Shown in pieces: positions 44,167-53,277 of a stretch of 64,000 nt of DNA. Each line of letters opens with the position of its first letter. Position 1 is the first letter of the stretch. The position numbers and the translations under genes were made by a program. Source of the stretch: Prosthecobacter debontii (GTDB lineage: Bacteria > Verrucomicrobiota > Verrucomicrobiia > Verrucomicrobiales > Akkermansiaceae); assembly GCA_945862245.1 (NCBI GenBank), contig CAMAXN010000005.1, forward strand, positions 1-64,000. The letters run 5' to 3'. Below the pieces are notes generated by a model. The model was not told the DNA's origin. It searched no databases and was given only the letters and a program-made list of their open reading frames with translations.

Positions 44167-46713
44167 TTATGATGGCCAAGGATGCCTAGGGTATCTTCCT
44201 GCGAGTTCCTTTTTCATCTGCGGGTAGCCGTTTGCCCAGAAATTAGGGATGTCCTTAGTCATCTGCCAGGGGCGCTGGTTCGGCGCGAGGATGTGGACCA
44301 GTAGGGGAATCCTTCCGCCTGCGATGGTCGGGGTGGTGTTCGTGCCGACGAGTTGCGGGAGTTTCGCGGAGAAGAACGGATCGAGTTCCGCATCGTAAGT
44401 GACTTTCGGTGTGTGGCCGGAGATGAGGCGGATGCGCTCCGGGCAATGGGTATCTAACAGATGTCGCTGTTGGTAGGAAAGCCAGTCGTTTAGCGTCGGC
44501 CAGACGGGGGCTTCCTTGATCTCCTTGTAGCTCACGGCCCCGTGGCAGATCTGGGAAACGGCGGCGATGCGGTCATCCTCCGTCCATGTTGGTAAGCCCA
44601 GCTCCGGCATCCATTTCGAGATGCACGCCAAGCGGTGGGTGAACTGCTCGACCTGCGCGTCCCAGTTTTTAAGCACGAGTTCTCCGGAAAGGACGCGCTT
44701 AGCGAGTATCTCTGCTGCGGCGTCGGGCGGGACGTTCTGGTCGGTTTCCTTAGAGTCTAGGACTAGGTCGCGGAATTTCCGTTGTTGTAGCCGGACGACT
44801 CTTCTACGTGATTCATCGTAGTTCGCGCTGTCGGTGGTTTCGATTTCGCCGGGGAAAACCTCTTCGAGCCATGGCAGCTCGATGGCGGTGGCGAGGCGGA
44901 GGTGGGTGATGGTTTCCCGTGCCTCGACTTCGGTGATCTCGCAGGCGACGAATGAATCGGCTTTTCTCACGCAGGATTGTTCGTCGAGTTTGCCCCGGCG
45001 GTTACCGACGATGCGGCAGGCGAGGTTGCCTTGACTGAGGCGGATGGCGAGTTGGTCGGAGAATGCGGCGAGGATGGATTTTGCGACGGCCTCGCGGTGG
45101 GTATGGAAGTCGATCTTTCGCTCGCACACGCGAGGGAAAAGTTTCAGTAGGCGGGAAAGGATTTGTGCAGCGTCCTTGACTCCACGGTTGTTGATGCCGG
45201 TGCTTTGCGGCCGCCTGGAAGGTCGGCTTTCTATAGCGGATTCGAAGGCTCGGTATTCGCCGGCAAAGTCCGAGGGGTCGTCGGGAAAAATGAAATCTTT
45301 ACGAGAGTTTCCGGCGTTACCTTTGGGGAAAATGCCTTCGCTCTGGACGACGGCGGCGATGAAGGCGGTTTCCGGTAGGCAGCCGTTGTGGACTCCGGCG
45401 ATGAGCAGGCGGGAGAAACGCGGCTCCAGCGGAAGCGCGGCCATTTCACGACCTGTATCTGTTAGATTTCCGGCGGCGTTGAGTGCGTGGAGATCGCGGA
45501 GGAGATGCTCGGCTTTTTCCAAGGAGGCAGCAGTGGGGGCGTCGAGCCAGCGGAAATGACGTGGGTCTGATACGCCTGCGGCTTTGAGGAGGAGGATGGC
45601 CTCGGAGAGATCGATGCGGTGCACCTCCGGCGTCTCGAATTCCTCGCGGCGGGCGTGATCTGCCTGGCTCCAGAGGCGCAGACATCGACCCGGTGCGGTG
45701 CGTCCGGCCCGGCCCGCGCGCTGGTCGGCGGCGGCGCGGGAAATTTTGCGAATCAGCAGGGTGTTTATGCCACGGCGGGGATCAAAGGCGGACGCGCGGG
45801 CGAGGCCGGTGTCGATCACCGTGCGGATGCCGGGGATGGTGAGCGAGGTTTCCGCGACGTTGGTGGAGACGATGATCCTGGGTTTATCCGAAGGGTTAAT
45901 CGCGCGTTCCTGATCGGCGGGGGGGAGGGCGGAGTAGAGCGGAAAAATGTCGTGGCCACGGCAGGCGGCGGAGTTTTCTAACAGCTCGATGGTGCGGCGG
46001 ATCTCGTGAGTGCCGGGGAGGAAGACTAGGATGTTGCCGCAATCTGGCATCGCAAGTGCCTCGCGTGTGAGAGCGGCGGCTTGTTCCCAGATGGTTGCTT
46101 CGCGTTGCGGGCCGGCCTGGCGATGGTTCGTTGCGGCCTTGTGAGGGCGGTGCAGGATTTCCACGGGATAAGTGCGGCCTCCGGCGCTGAGTTGCGTGAC
46201 CGGAGTCATGTAGTCTGCGAGGGGGCCTGTCTCCAAGGTGGCGGACATCACGATCACGCGCAGGTCGGGTCGTTTTGCTTCCTGAAGATTGAGGCAACGT
46301 GCGAGTGAGATATCCACCGCGAGACGGCGCTCATGGAACTCATCGAAAATCACTGCCGAAACCCCGGCGAGTCCGGGATCATCGTGCAACATGCGTTGGA
46401 ATACGCCATCGGTGACGTAGAAAATTTTCGTCTGCGCGGATTGCTTGGAATCGAAACGCACTGCGTAACCGACCTCTTGCCCGAGCGCTGTCCGCCGATT
46501 TTTTGCCACGAAACCTGCGAGTAATCGCGCCGCCATACGCCGCGGCTCGATCACCACCACACGCCCGGAGATTTCCGGTAAATCCGCCAATATCCCGGGA
46601 ACTTCCGTGGATTTACCCGAACCTGTCGGTGCAGTCAGCAGCACGCGCGAACGTTCCGACAGTAAGGCGGCGGCGCGGATTTCGGCGGTGATTTCGTGAA
46701 TGGGCAACAGCAC
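44167..46713 (-). CDS. hrpB: ATP-dependent helicase HrpB
   Basis: The protein has 848 residues from GTG 46713 (VLLPIHEITAEI). The frame continues upstream to 46938 only because the dispersed repeat there is open, and the homologous N-terminus begins at LPIHEI. Helicase motifs are APTGSGKSTEVP (motif I), FDEFHERRL (II), VMSATLETG (III), VSTNVAETSLTIPG (V) and DQRAGRAGRTAPG (VI). A helicase-associated domain and the HrpB-specific C-terminal domain (RPWQMTKDIPNFWANGYPQMKKELAGRYPRHPW segment) complete it. It is a DEAH-type RNA helicase of unclear precise role in bacteria and is cytoplasmic. Confidence 0.94.
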   Translation of the reverse strand: MLLPIHEITAEIRAAALLSERSRVLLTAPTGSGKSTEVPGILADLPEISGRVVVIEPRRMAARLLAGFVAKNRRTALGQEVGYAVRFDSKQSAQTKIFYVTDGVFQRMLHDDPGLAGVSAVIFDEFHERRLAVDISLARCLNLQEAKRPDLRVIVMSATLETGPLADYMTPVTQLSAGGRTYPVEILHRPHKAATNHRQAGPQREATIWEQAAALTREALAMPDCGNILVFLPGTHEIRRTIELLENSAACRGHDIFPLYSALPPADQERAINPSDKPRIIVSTNVAETSLTIPGIRTVIDTGLARASAFDPRRGINTLLIRKISRAAADQRAGRAGRTAPGRCLRLWSQADHARREEFETPEVHRIDLSEAILLLKAAGVSDPRHFRWLDAPTAASLEKAEHLLRDLHALNAAGNLTDTGREMAALPLEPRFSRLLIAGVHNGCLPETAFIAAVVQSEGIFPKGNAGNSRKDFIFPDDPSDFAGEYRAFESAIESRPSRRPQSTGINNRGVKDAAQILSRLLKLFPRVCERKIDFHTHREAVAKSILAAFSDQLAIRLSQGNLACRIVGNRRGKLDEQSCVRKADSFVACEITEVEARETITHLRLATAIELPWLEEVFPGEIETTDSANYDESRRRVVRLQQRKFRDLVLDSKETDQNVPPDAAAEILAKRVLSGELVLKNWDAQVEQFTHRLACISKWMPELGLPTWTEDDRIAAVSQICHGAVSYKEIKEAPVWPTLNDWLSYQQRHLLDTHCPERIRLISGHTPKVTYDAELDPFFSAKLPQLVGTNTTPTIAGGRIPLLVHILAPNQRPWQMTKDIPNFWANGYPQMKKELAGRYPRHPWPS

Positions 46714-46781
46714 ACGGCGAAGTTGGGGGAAAGGCGGGGAAGATGCAATCGTGAGGGAGAGGGGCGGCTGGGAAGAATTGG

Positions 46782-46945
46782 GTAGGCCTTGGACTGCTAC
46801 AGCCTGCTGTAGCTTTCCGTGAGACAGCCTGCTGTCAGCGGCAGAGGATCGGAAGTTATCGCGTTGCATGATGCCAATGCCGTCCGGTTCGCAGCAGGGC
46901 TGCATGACCGAAAGCGGCAGCAGGCTGCCGAAGTCCAAGGCCTAC
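46782..46945. repeat. Dispersed inverted-repeat element, copy 1
   Basis: Perfect 14-bp ends, GTAGGCCTTGGACT (46782-46795) and AGTCCAAGGCCTAC (46932-46945), enclose CTACAGCCTGCTGTAGC and GACAGCCTGCTGTC. A related copy is at 55812-55963. There is no ORF of its own. It lies just upstream of hrpB and 6 bases from the IS target duplication. Confidence 0.85.
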
Positions 46946-46955
46946 GGAGGCTTAA

Positions 46956-48198
46956 CCCGAAATCCGAAGTTGAATTAATTTTAGGCTAGGCTGCGCAGTG
47001 GTTTTCACTAGTTTTGCCGCCTGATTGTTCATCTCCGGGTGGCTCTGGTGGCAACTTCGGCGAAGTTGCTCCTGGCCATCGTAAAATGTTTTCTAGCAAT
47101 GGCTTATGCTTATCGAGCCCACCCCAACTTTCGGCAATATATAGCACAGGCGTACGACTTCGAGTTCCCAACACCGCGCCACCGATGAAAACCTCCGCTC
47201 GTAGCGTGACGGGTCGTTTGAACCCTGTTTTGCGCTGCTCTGGTGAGCTGGCGTGTTGATAGAGACTGAGAAGATTGTAGGTGAAGCACACGTTCAGAAA
47301 AATAGCTGTCCAGCTCGCGAGTTCGGCGGCCTTACGTTTTACGTTCTGAGTCAAGCGGGCGACAACGATGTAGGGAATGCCGAGTGCTTCGAGAAAAGTG
47401 AGCAGAGGGTTCTCGAAAAATCCTGAATCGGCGCGCACGGTGCGTAGCTTCCAATGAGCAGGCATGAGGGCGAATGCTTCTGTTAGAAAGGCCACTGCGC
47501 CACGGGCGCTACCGGTATTTCCACTACGTAATCATGCGTGCAAGACAAGCGGAGCTTCGGCAAGAAAGGCGATGAGCGGGTGATGACTGTGACGTCCGGG
47601 ACGCGAGGGGTTATAACCACGCTTGGCTCCCTCTTGATGTCCACTGCGCTGGAAAACGGTGCTGTCCAAATCGAGACTGAAGCCCTTAGGTGGCTGAGGC
47701 CATGAAAGGGCGAGTAACCATTTCCAAAGCGGCCGACAAAACTCTTCGATGTGGCCTTGACGGAAACGCATGAAAAGATTGCGCACAGTGTCAGTTCCAG
47801 GAAAACGTTCGATGCCGAGCAACGCGTGAAGCGCTTTGTCAGCACGGAGCCAATCCGTGTGAGCGAGGCGGCGTGCGCCAGCCACCACTGAGATCATGAA
47901 AGCCACCAGAGTTTTAGCCGGTGGAATAGCATTAGGGCTAGTGTAGGCGAATGGCATCAGCTCACTGATCCGACCGGCCAACCCAATCTTCTCGAAGAAA
48001 ACGATGAGACTCACGAGGCCGCCAAAGGGCGTGATGGGCTTCTCTGTGGAAGCGAGGCGGACTTGCCGAGCGGGAAAAATAGGGTTACAAATCGTTTGCA
48101 TCGTTTGGTGAAGGAAGTTGGTGTGTGGTTATTTGACACAACTCTTCTACCATATGACCTCTAGCCAAACGATGCTTTACTCAACTTCGGATTTCGGG
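46956..48198 (-). mobile_element. IS1380-family insertion sequence, inactive
   Basis: The ends are inverted repeats beginning CCCGAAATCC on the left (46956) and closing GGATTTCGGG on the right (48198), with about 18 matching bases each. The element is flanked by TTAA on both sides (46952-46955 and 48199-48202), which fits a 4-bp target duplication. It is 1243 bp long. The right duplication directly abuts the stop codon of hisC (48203-48205), so hisC was spared. The transposase inside is broken. Confidence 0.85.
46986..48101 (-). pseudogene. IS1380-type transposase, nonsense-mutated and internally deleted
   Basis: The frame from 48101 reads GGLVSLIVFFEKIGLAGRI, TDTVRNLFMRFRQGHIEEF and FSLDLDSTVFQRSGHQEGAKRGYNP, typical of IS1380 with the first catalytic Asp. 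An in-frame TGA at 47529-47531 (after LVLHA, where Trp is expected) is followed in the same frame by LRSGNTGSARGAVAFL, RADSGFF and PYIVVARLT. Near 47315 the sequence passes abruptly from KRKAAELASW to TAIFLNVCFTYNLLSLYQ, so roughly 70-90 residues, including the conserved Glu region, seem to be missing. The end, GGAVLGTRSRTPVLYIAESWGGL, is normal. Two independent lesions make it non-functional. Confidence 0.85.
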
Positions 48199-48202
48199 TT
48201 AA

Positions 48203-49291
48203 TCAGAGGACGGAATCCAGGACTTCGAGCACCCTTTGGTTTTCGCGAGCTGTGCCGATGGAAATGCGCACCCAGCTGGGGAGCTTGTAGCCAGACATCG
48301 CTCGGACGATTACGCCCTGCTTGAGCATATCCCGGAAGACGCGGTCTCCTTCGCCAACCTCGACAAGGATGAAGTTTGCAAAGGACGGAACGTAGTTCAG
48401 GCTGCGCTCCGCAAAGGCGGCTTCATAGAAGGCGAGGCCATCGCGGTTCACAGCGCGGGTTTTCTCGATATGATCCTCGTCATCAAGAGCGGCAAGCGCA
48501 GCGGCCTGCGCCATGGCGTTGGTATTAAATGGTTGGCGCGCTTTCTGGAGAAGGTCGGCGATGGGTTTTGGCGCGATACCATATCCGATACGCAGAGCGG
48601 CGAGGCCATGTATCTTCGAGCAGGTGCGCAGCACGACGACATTTTTACCGGCGCGTACGTGCTTCAGGACGTCGGGTGGGGTGTCGAGAAACTCGAAGTA
48701 GGCCTCGTCGAACACGGCGATCATATGCGGTGGCAGGCGGTCGACCAATCGGTCGATGGCATCCTGTGTGACCTGAGTACCGGTTGGGTTGTTCGGGTTT
48801 GCAACAAAGACGAGGCGGGTGTTGTCTGTGATGGCGTCGGCCATGGCGTCGAGATCGTGAATGAAACCTGGATCGTCCACCTCGATGTATTTCGCGCCGA
48901 AGAGTGTGGCCATGAGTTTATAGACGACGAAGGCGTGCTTGGCGGCGATGAGTTCGGAGTCGCGGTTGAGGAAAGTGTGGCAGAGAAGCTCAATAATCTC
49001 GTTGGAGCCGTTGCCGAGGACTATATTGGAGATGTCGAAGCCGAGTTTACCCGCGATGGCGGTGCGGAGCTTGTAGCCGCCTCCGTCTGGGTAGATGTGC
49101 GCTTGTTCAATGGCCTCGGCCATGGCTTTTTTTGCGAGCGGGGACGGGCCGAGAGGGTTTTCGTTGGATGCGACCTTGATGATAGATGCGGGGTCGAGCC
49201 CGAGTTCGCGCGCGGTTTCCTCGATGGGTTTCCCCGTTTCGTAAGCGACGAGGTCACAAACGAAGGTGTTGGCGTAATCGGAGATGGGCAT
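48203..49291 (-). CDS. hisC: Histidinol-phosphate aminotransferase
   Basis: A 362-residue fold-type I PLP aminotransferase. Landmarks are KVASNENPLGPSP (about 39-51), HIYPDGGGYKLR (about 65-76), NPNNPTGT (about 165-172), FDEAYFEF (about 194-201), the PLP lysine in TCSKIHGLAALRIGYG (Lys about 226), and the phosphate-binding Arg in SWVRISIGT near the end. It converts imidazole acetol phosphate and glutamate to histidinol phosphate. HisC-like enzymes may also aminate aromatic keto acids. No other his gene is nearby. The stop codon directly abuts the IS target duplication. Confidence 0.93.
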   Translation of the reverse strand: MPISDYANTFVCDLVAYETGKPIEETARELGLDPASIIKVASNENPLGPSPLAKKAMAEAIEQAHIYPDGGGYKLRTAIAGKLGFDISNIVLGNGSNEIIELLCHTFLNRDSELIAAKHAFVVYKLMATLFGAKYIEVDDPGFIHDLDAMADAITDNTRLVFVANPNNPTGTQVTQDAIDRLVDRLPPHMIAVFDEAYFEFLDTPPDVLKHVRAGKNVVVLRTCSKIHGLAALRIGYGIAPKPIADLLQKARQPFNTNAMAQAAALAALDDEDHIEKTRAVNRDGLAFYEAAFAERSLNYVPSFANFILVEVGEGDRVFRDMLKQGVIVRAMSGYKLPSWVRISIGTARENQRVLEVLDSVL

Positions 49292-49340
49292 GGCGCGCGG
49301 AAGGTGGTTCGGGGGATGGAATTTGTCCAGAGGAAGAACG

Positions 49341-49379
49341 GGGGTCAGGGGTCAGGGGTCAGGGGTCAGGGGTCAGGGA
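49341..49379. repeat. GGGGTCA heptanucleotide tandem array
   Basis: Five near-perfect units of GGGGTCA occur between hisC and the ArsC-like gene. The last ~20 bases form the final codons of the ArsC-like protein (ending LTPDP). Confidence 0.85.
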
Positions 49380-49718
49380 GTAGGACCATTTCAGTGGATC
49401 GAAACCCGCCATTGCGAAATCGGCGGAGACAAGAAAGGGGCGTTTGATGAGGTTGCCGTTGGTGGCGAGAAGGGCGAGAGCTTCGGCCTCGGGCATCGTG
49501 GGGAGGGAATCCTTTAGGGTGTGGGCGCGGTAAACGTGACCGGAGGTGTTGGAGAGCTTGCGGATGTCGCCATTGGCATTTTTCAGCGCGAGGCGGAGTT
49601 CGGGCAGGGTGGGGGGTTGCTCGCGGATGGGTATTTCCTGAAAGGCGATGCCGTTTTTGCGGAGCCATTTCACGGCCTTGCGGCAGGAGTCGCAGGTTTT
49701 CAGGGTGTAAATGGTCAT
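49359..49718 (-). CDS. ArsC/Spx-family thioredoxin-fold protein
   Basis: A 119-residue protein starting MTIYTLKTCDSCRKAVKWL. The Cys-x2-Cys (residues 9 and 12) sits at the N-terminal active site as in Spx/MgsR and some ArsC-like proteins. The fold continues with IPIREQPPTLPEL and the family's LIKRPFL motif (about 91-97), where the Arg-Pro helps form the active site. It could be a thiol-redox regulator or reductase; arsenate reduction is less likely without an ars neighbourhood. Its last residues (YSLTPDP) are encoded by the GGGGTCA array, so the original C-terminus may have been altered by repeat insertion. Confidence 0.82.
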   Translation of the reverse strand: MTIYTLKTCDSCRKAVKWLRKNGIAFQEIPIREQPPTLPELRLALKNANGDIRKLSNTSGHVYRAHTLKDSLPTMPEAEALALLATNGNLIKRPFLVSADFAMAGFDPLKWSYSLTPDP

Positions 49719-49722
49719 AAAC

Positions 49723-49812
49723 GAAAAGTTCTAAACTTTAAACCTCAATGAAGAGCCCGCCCGACTTTGCTCTTTAGTTGAATTTTAAAGTTTAAGGTTT
49801 GAAATTTAAAGA
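49723..49812. repeat. Paired heptanucleotide arrays, copy 4
   Basis: The left array is at 49723-49754 (AAACTTT, AAACCTC, then AATGAAGA). The facing array is at 49777-49812 (TTGAATT, TTAAAGT, TTAAGGT, TTGAAAT). The core contains GCCCGCCCGACTTT. It fills the gap between the ArsC-like gene and the M23 peptidase gene and overlaps the last codons of the latter. Confidence 0.8.
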
Positions 49813-50462
49813 CCTTTAAAGCCGGCGTATTCGTTGTAGGTGCCGGTCGGGACGGCCACGCCGCGCCACTCGCGTTTTAGGCGGCGGTACTTGGTGATGA
49901 ATTGTGTGGGATCCGCCCAATTCGTCAGGTCGGCCGGGACGCCTTTGCGAGCCATGCCGATGGTGATGTTGTGGCGCATCTCAAAGTGAAGGTGCGCGGG
50001 ATACATACCGCGGTTCGTGCCGATCTTTCCCACTTGCTGGCCGCGCTTCACTCCCTGGCCGGTTTTCACCATCATCTTGTCGAGGTGGCCGTAGAGCGAG
50101 TCGATGAATTTCACCTGCCCGCTGGTGGGGTCGCGGTAGGCATGGCGAATGAGAACGACATTACCCCAGCCTTGGCGCACGTCATGGGCGAAGGTGACCA
50201 CGCCGTCGGCGCAAGAATAGACGGGGGCGCCGAAGTCACTATTACCGCCTCCGCGTCCATTCCAATCTTCTCCGAAGTGTTGCGGCGAGCGCAAGCGCAA
50301 GCCGCGCGATTTGTAGTATCCCGCTGCGTCTGGCTTGCCAACGGGGAAATCGAAGCCATCGGCGAGGTCGACTTTCACCGCGCCTTCCGCAGGAAAGGCA
50401 AAGAACACGGCACAAAGCGCCAAAAGAACAATCTTCAGCGCGTTAGGAGCCATATTTCCCAA
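49806..50462 (-). CDS. Secreted M23-family metallopeptidase
   Basis: A 218-residue protein with a signal peptide (LKIVLLALCAVFFAFPAEG). ATG 50453 (MAPNALK) is an alternative start. The LytM/M23 domain has HFGEDWNG (about 62-69; His and Asp are zinc ligands), DSLYGHLDKM and HLHFEMR (about 157-163, second and third His). It probably cuts peptide cross-links in peptidoglycan or another glycine-rich substrate in the periplasm. The C-terminal tail is basic and rich in Tyr/Gly. Confidence 0.9.
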   Translation of the reverse strand: MGNMAPNALKIVLLALCAVFFAFPAEGAVKVDLADGFDFPVGKPDAAGYYKSRGLRLRSPQHFGEDWNGRGGGNSDFGAPVYSCADGVVTFAHDVRQGWGNVVLIRHAYRDPTSGQVKFIDSLYGHLDKMMVKTGQGVKRGQQVGKIGTNRGMYPAHLHFEMRHNITIGMARKGVPADLTNWADPTQFITKYRRLKREWRGVAVPTGTYNEYAGFKGL

Positions 50463-50519
50463 TTTTTTTCATCTGCCTTGATTCCAGTCCCGTAGACCAT
50501 CATGGGGCAAGAGAAAAGA

Positions 50520-50552
50520 AAAACGGCGCACCGTTTGAGGGTGCGCCGTTTT
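50520..50552 (-). terminator. Rho-independent terminator of the MFS gene
   Basis: A 13-bp perfect stem, AAAACGGCGCACC (50520-50532) and GGTGCGCCGTTTT (50540-50552). On the minus strand it is followed by a T-rich tract and lies 24 bases after the MFS stop codon. Confidence 0.9.
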
Positions 50553-50575
50553 GTGGGAGGTTTAGAAGATTATTG

Positions 50576-52228
50576 CTACTCGTCCACCTTGAGCGGACGG
50601 TAGCCGCCGATGGATTTGAAGTAGAAGATCAGGAAGAGGAAGATGCCTGCCATGGCGAGCGGGATAAAGGAATCGACCTTGAGGGTCTTCCTGTTTCCGA
50701 CGATGTCGGCGTCCACCACGGTTTGCTGTGCCGGAGTGAGGTCGGCGGCTTTTTCAGCGACATCTGCGGGTACTTCCTTGCCCGCTTCGGTAAGCGTGGC
50801 GGCGAGTTTTTGTGCACCAGCGGCTCCTTTGGCAGCTTCAAGTTTCACTGGATCGATGCTTTTAACTTCATTGAAAGCCAAGAATTTACTGGTGTTCTCG
50901 CCGGCCGTCCACTCCGCGTGGATGGCGGTATCTTTTTTGGCGAGTTCTTCGGCGGCGAAGCGATCCTTGAAATATCCGAGTCCAGGGCCGCCGATGAGTC
51001 CGGCGGACATCATCCCAACACCGCCCATGAGCGAGATCGCGATGCCACCGGTTCGCGGGAAGCGGTCAGAAACCACGGCGAGCATTGTGGGCCAGAAGAA
51101 GGTTTTGCCGAAGGCATAGACAAGGAGGGCGCCGAGGGCGGGGCCGAAGGCGGAAACGGCGCTGACGAGGTTCAATCCGAGCACCGCGAGGAGCGAGCAG
51201 ACGAAGAGCAGGCCGACGGGTTTCAGCCCGCACTTGGTCTCGATGAAGTGGGCGCAGAAGCGGAGCCCGAACATCATGAGCGAGGTGAAGACGAAGAGGA
51301 TCTTGCCTTGGGTCGGGTTGAGGATCGCGCCGGTTATGTTCTGGATCCAGCCGTCGGTTCCGAGTTCGACTGCACCGACGAGGGCGTGTGCGATGAAAAG
51401 CAGAGCCAGCATCCAGTGGCCGATGGCGAAGCCGGTGAGAGTAGCTATGGAACCGAGAACTGCGATTGCTATGAGCGAGGCGAGGACTGTGCCGATGACA
51501 GGCATTTCAAAGAATGGAGTGAGCAGTCCCTTGAAGAAGATGTAGAGCATGAAGCTGACCACCGCTCCGCCGAGAAGGCCGACGTCTTTGAGCATTTCGC
51601 CGAACTTGAGGCCTTTTTCGGTGGCTTCGGATCTGGGATATTTCTGACCGAAGAACATCGCTCCATAGATGACGGTGGGGATGAGGTAGAGGGAGAGCTG
51701 GGCTTTCCAGCTCCAGTTGAAGGTATCGCCGAGCACCCAACCGATGACGCCGCCGAAGACCATGCCGAGAGGCCAGGAGGCGTGGAGGATGTTTAGGTAG
51801 TGGTTGCGGTTGCTGGGGAAAAGAGTGGCGACGAGAGGGTTGGAAACGGCTTCAAGCACACCGTTAGCGGCACCGAAGGCGAACATGCCCCAAAACAGGA
51901 ACTGGTAGGCGACGTTCTGTTCTTGCCCGGAGGTGGCTCCGAAAGTGACAAAAGCGGAAATGACGTGTAGGGCAAATGCTGCAAACACAAGCTTGCCATA
52001 ACCGAATTTGTCCACGAGTACGCCGCCGATCATGATGCCGAAGCAGAAGCTAGTAAAACCAGCTCCACCGATCATTCCGAGCTGTGCACCGGTGAAGCCG
52101 AATTCGGCGGCCCAGGTTCCGAAGATGCCTCCCCGGACTCCGAATCCTATTCCGGCTGCGAGGATGGCGGTGAATCCGGCCCATAGGAGCCGCTTAGCGT
52201 TTGGTGCGATTGCGTCTGTGTTGTTCAT
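50576..52228 (-). CDS. MFS transporter with long cytoplasmic insertion
   Basis: A 550-residue membrane protein with about 12-13 hydrophobic segments, starting with ANAKRLLWAGFTAILAAGIGFGVRGG-like sequence and MFS motif-A-like GGVLVDKFGYGKLVF. Between the last two helices there is an unusual ~115-residue soluble stretch (about 415-525) rich in Ala/Lys/Asp that is probably cytoplasmic. The substrate cannot be told. The form resembles sugar-phosphate or nucleoside-type MFS proteins common in Planctomycetes and Verrucomicrobia. It is a single-gene unit with a strong terminator. Confidence 0.85.
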   Translation of the reverse strand: MNNTDAIAPNAKRLLWAGFTAILAAGIGFGVRGGIFGTWAAEFGFTGAQLGMIGGAGFTSFCFGIMIGGVLVDKFGYGKLVFAAFALHVISAFVTFGATSGQEQNVAYQFLFWGMFAFGAANGVLEAVSNPLVATLFPSNRNHYLNILHASWPLGMVFGGVIGWVLGDTFNWSWKAQLSLYLIPTVIYGAMFFGQKYPRSEATEKGLKFGEMLKDVGLLGGAVVSFMLYIFFKGLLTPFFEMPVIGTVLASLIAIAVLGSIATLTGFAIGHWMLALLFIAHALVGAVELGTDGWIQNITGAILNPTQGKILFVFTSLMMFGLRFCAHFIETKCGLKPVGLLFVCSLLAVLGLNLVSAVSAFGPALGALLVYAFGKTFFWPTMLAVVSDRFPRTGGIAISLMGGVGMMSAGLIGGPGLGYFKDRFAAEELAKKDTAIHAEWTAGENTSKFLAFNEVKSIDPVKLEAAKGAAGAQKLAATLTEAGKEVPADVAEKAADLTPAQQTVVDADIVGNRKTLKVDSFIPLAMAGIFLFLIFYFKSIGGYRPLKVDE

Positions 52229-52460
52229 TGGGTTATTTAAATGATTTAAAGTTATTAATGGGCTTGGATGAACTTGGCAAGCATTCGTATAGGAAAAGTT
52301 TAGTATCTATGCAGACGGTGAGATCCATATTTCCGCAGATTTACTAAATTTGTGAAAAAAAGCGTCTGCTTAGTGGATGTAAATACCGATAACTATGAGA
52401 AAGCAGCTCCGGCATGGTTTGCGTGTTTACTGTGAATCAAGCGGCGAGAGAAGATTGCTA

Positions 52461-53204
52461 CTACAGCGCGCCGAACCTGCGGTGGCGGTTATTATAATCC
52501 TCGACGGCTGCGAATAGGTCGCCTTGGCGGAAGTCAGGCCACATTTTCTTCACGATTACGATTTCCGAGTAGGAGATCTGCCAGAGTAGGAAATTGGAGA
52601 TACGCATCTCGCCAGAGGTGCGGATGAGGAGGTCGGGGTCGGGAATGTCGGCGGTGTAGAGGTGGCGGGCGAAAAGGTCGGTGGTGATTTCATCCGGTGA
52701 AATCGTTCCTGCGATGGCGGCCTCGGCGATGCGGCGGGCTGCGTTAGTGATTTCCTCGCGGGATCCATAGGAAAGGGCGAGCACGAGGGTCATGGAGTCG
52801 TTGTCCTTTGTATGCTCCTGGATGCGGGCGAGACGCTCGCGGGTGGATGCGGGAAGGCGTTCGATCTGGCCGATGGCCTGAAGGCGGACGTTCTGCTTGT
52901 CGAGTTCCTCTGCTTTTTCGTCGAGGAAGTGGTCGAGCAAGGTCATCAGTGCGTCGATCTCGGCTTCGGGGCGGTTCCAGTTTTCCGAGGAAAAGGCATA
53001 GAGGGTTAGGTATTTGACACCGAGTTCCTTGCATGCGTTCATGACCTCGCGGACGGATTCTGCGCCTGCGCGGTGGCCTTCGGCGCGGGGTAGGCCGCGT
53101 TGTTTCGCCCAACGACCGTTGCCGTCCATAATGATTGCAATGTGGTTCAAAGTTTCCGTGTGTTGAAAAAATGTAGATTGGACGCACCGCCGCCTGGGAG
53201 TCAA
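52461..53204 (-). CDS. uppS: Isoprenyl (undecaprenyl) diphosphate synthase
   Basis: A cis-prenyltransferase of up to 247 residues. IAIIMDGNGRWAKQRGLPRAEGHRAGAES (from about 23) holds the catalytic Asp and the diphosphate-binding Arg/His. TLYAFSSENWNRP (about 70-82), ALSYGSREEI and IRTSGEMRISNFLLWQISYSEIV complete the family pattern. It makes the lipid carrier for peptidoglycan from isopentenyl and farnesyl diphosphate. The start is unclear. The longest frame begins with TTG 53204; the true start may be a few codons in. It is divergent from lemA. Confidence 0.93.
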   Translation of the reverse strand: MTPRRRCVQSTFFQHTETLNHIAIIMDGNGRWAKQRGLPRAEGHRAGAESVREVMNACKELGVKYLTLYAFSSENWNRPEAEIDALMTLLDHFLDEKAEELDKQNVRLQAIGQIERLPASTRERLARIQEHTKDNDSMTLVLALSYGSREEITNAARRIAEAAIAGTISPDEITTDLFARHLYTADIPDPDLLIRTSGEMRISNFLLWQISYSEIVIVKKMWPDFRQGDLFAAVEDYNNRHRRFGAL

Positions 53205-53277
53205 TGCCGAGAGCGGGGGATTTGGATTCCAAACACTGCTTGCAATGATTCGGCTGGGCGATCAATATCTCAGCATT

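Noticed and set aside
46714..46938. N-terminal extension of the HrpB frame
   Set aside because: It translates the dispersed inverted-repeat element; HrpB homology begins at LPIHEI near 46710.
49359..49718. Arsenate resistance gene
   Set aside because: The fold is ArsC-like, but there is no ars operon, ArsR or arsenite pump nearby, and the CxxC form is closer to Spx-type proteins.
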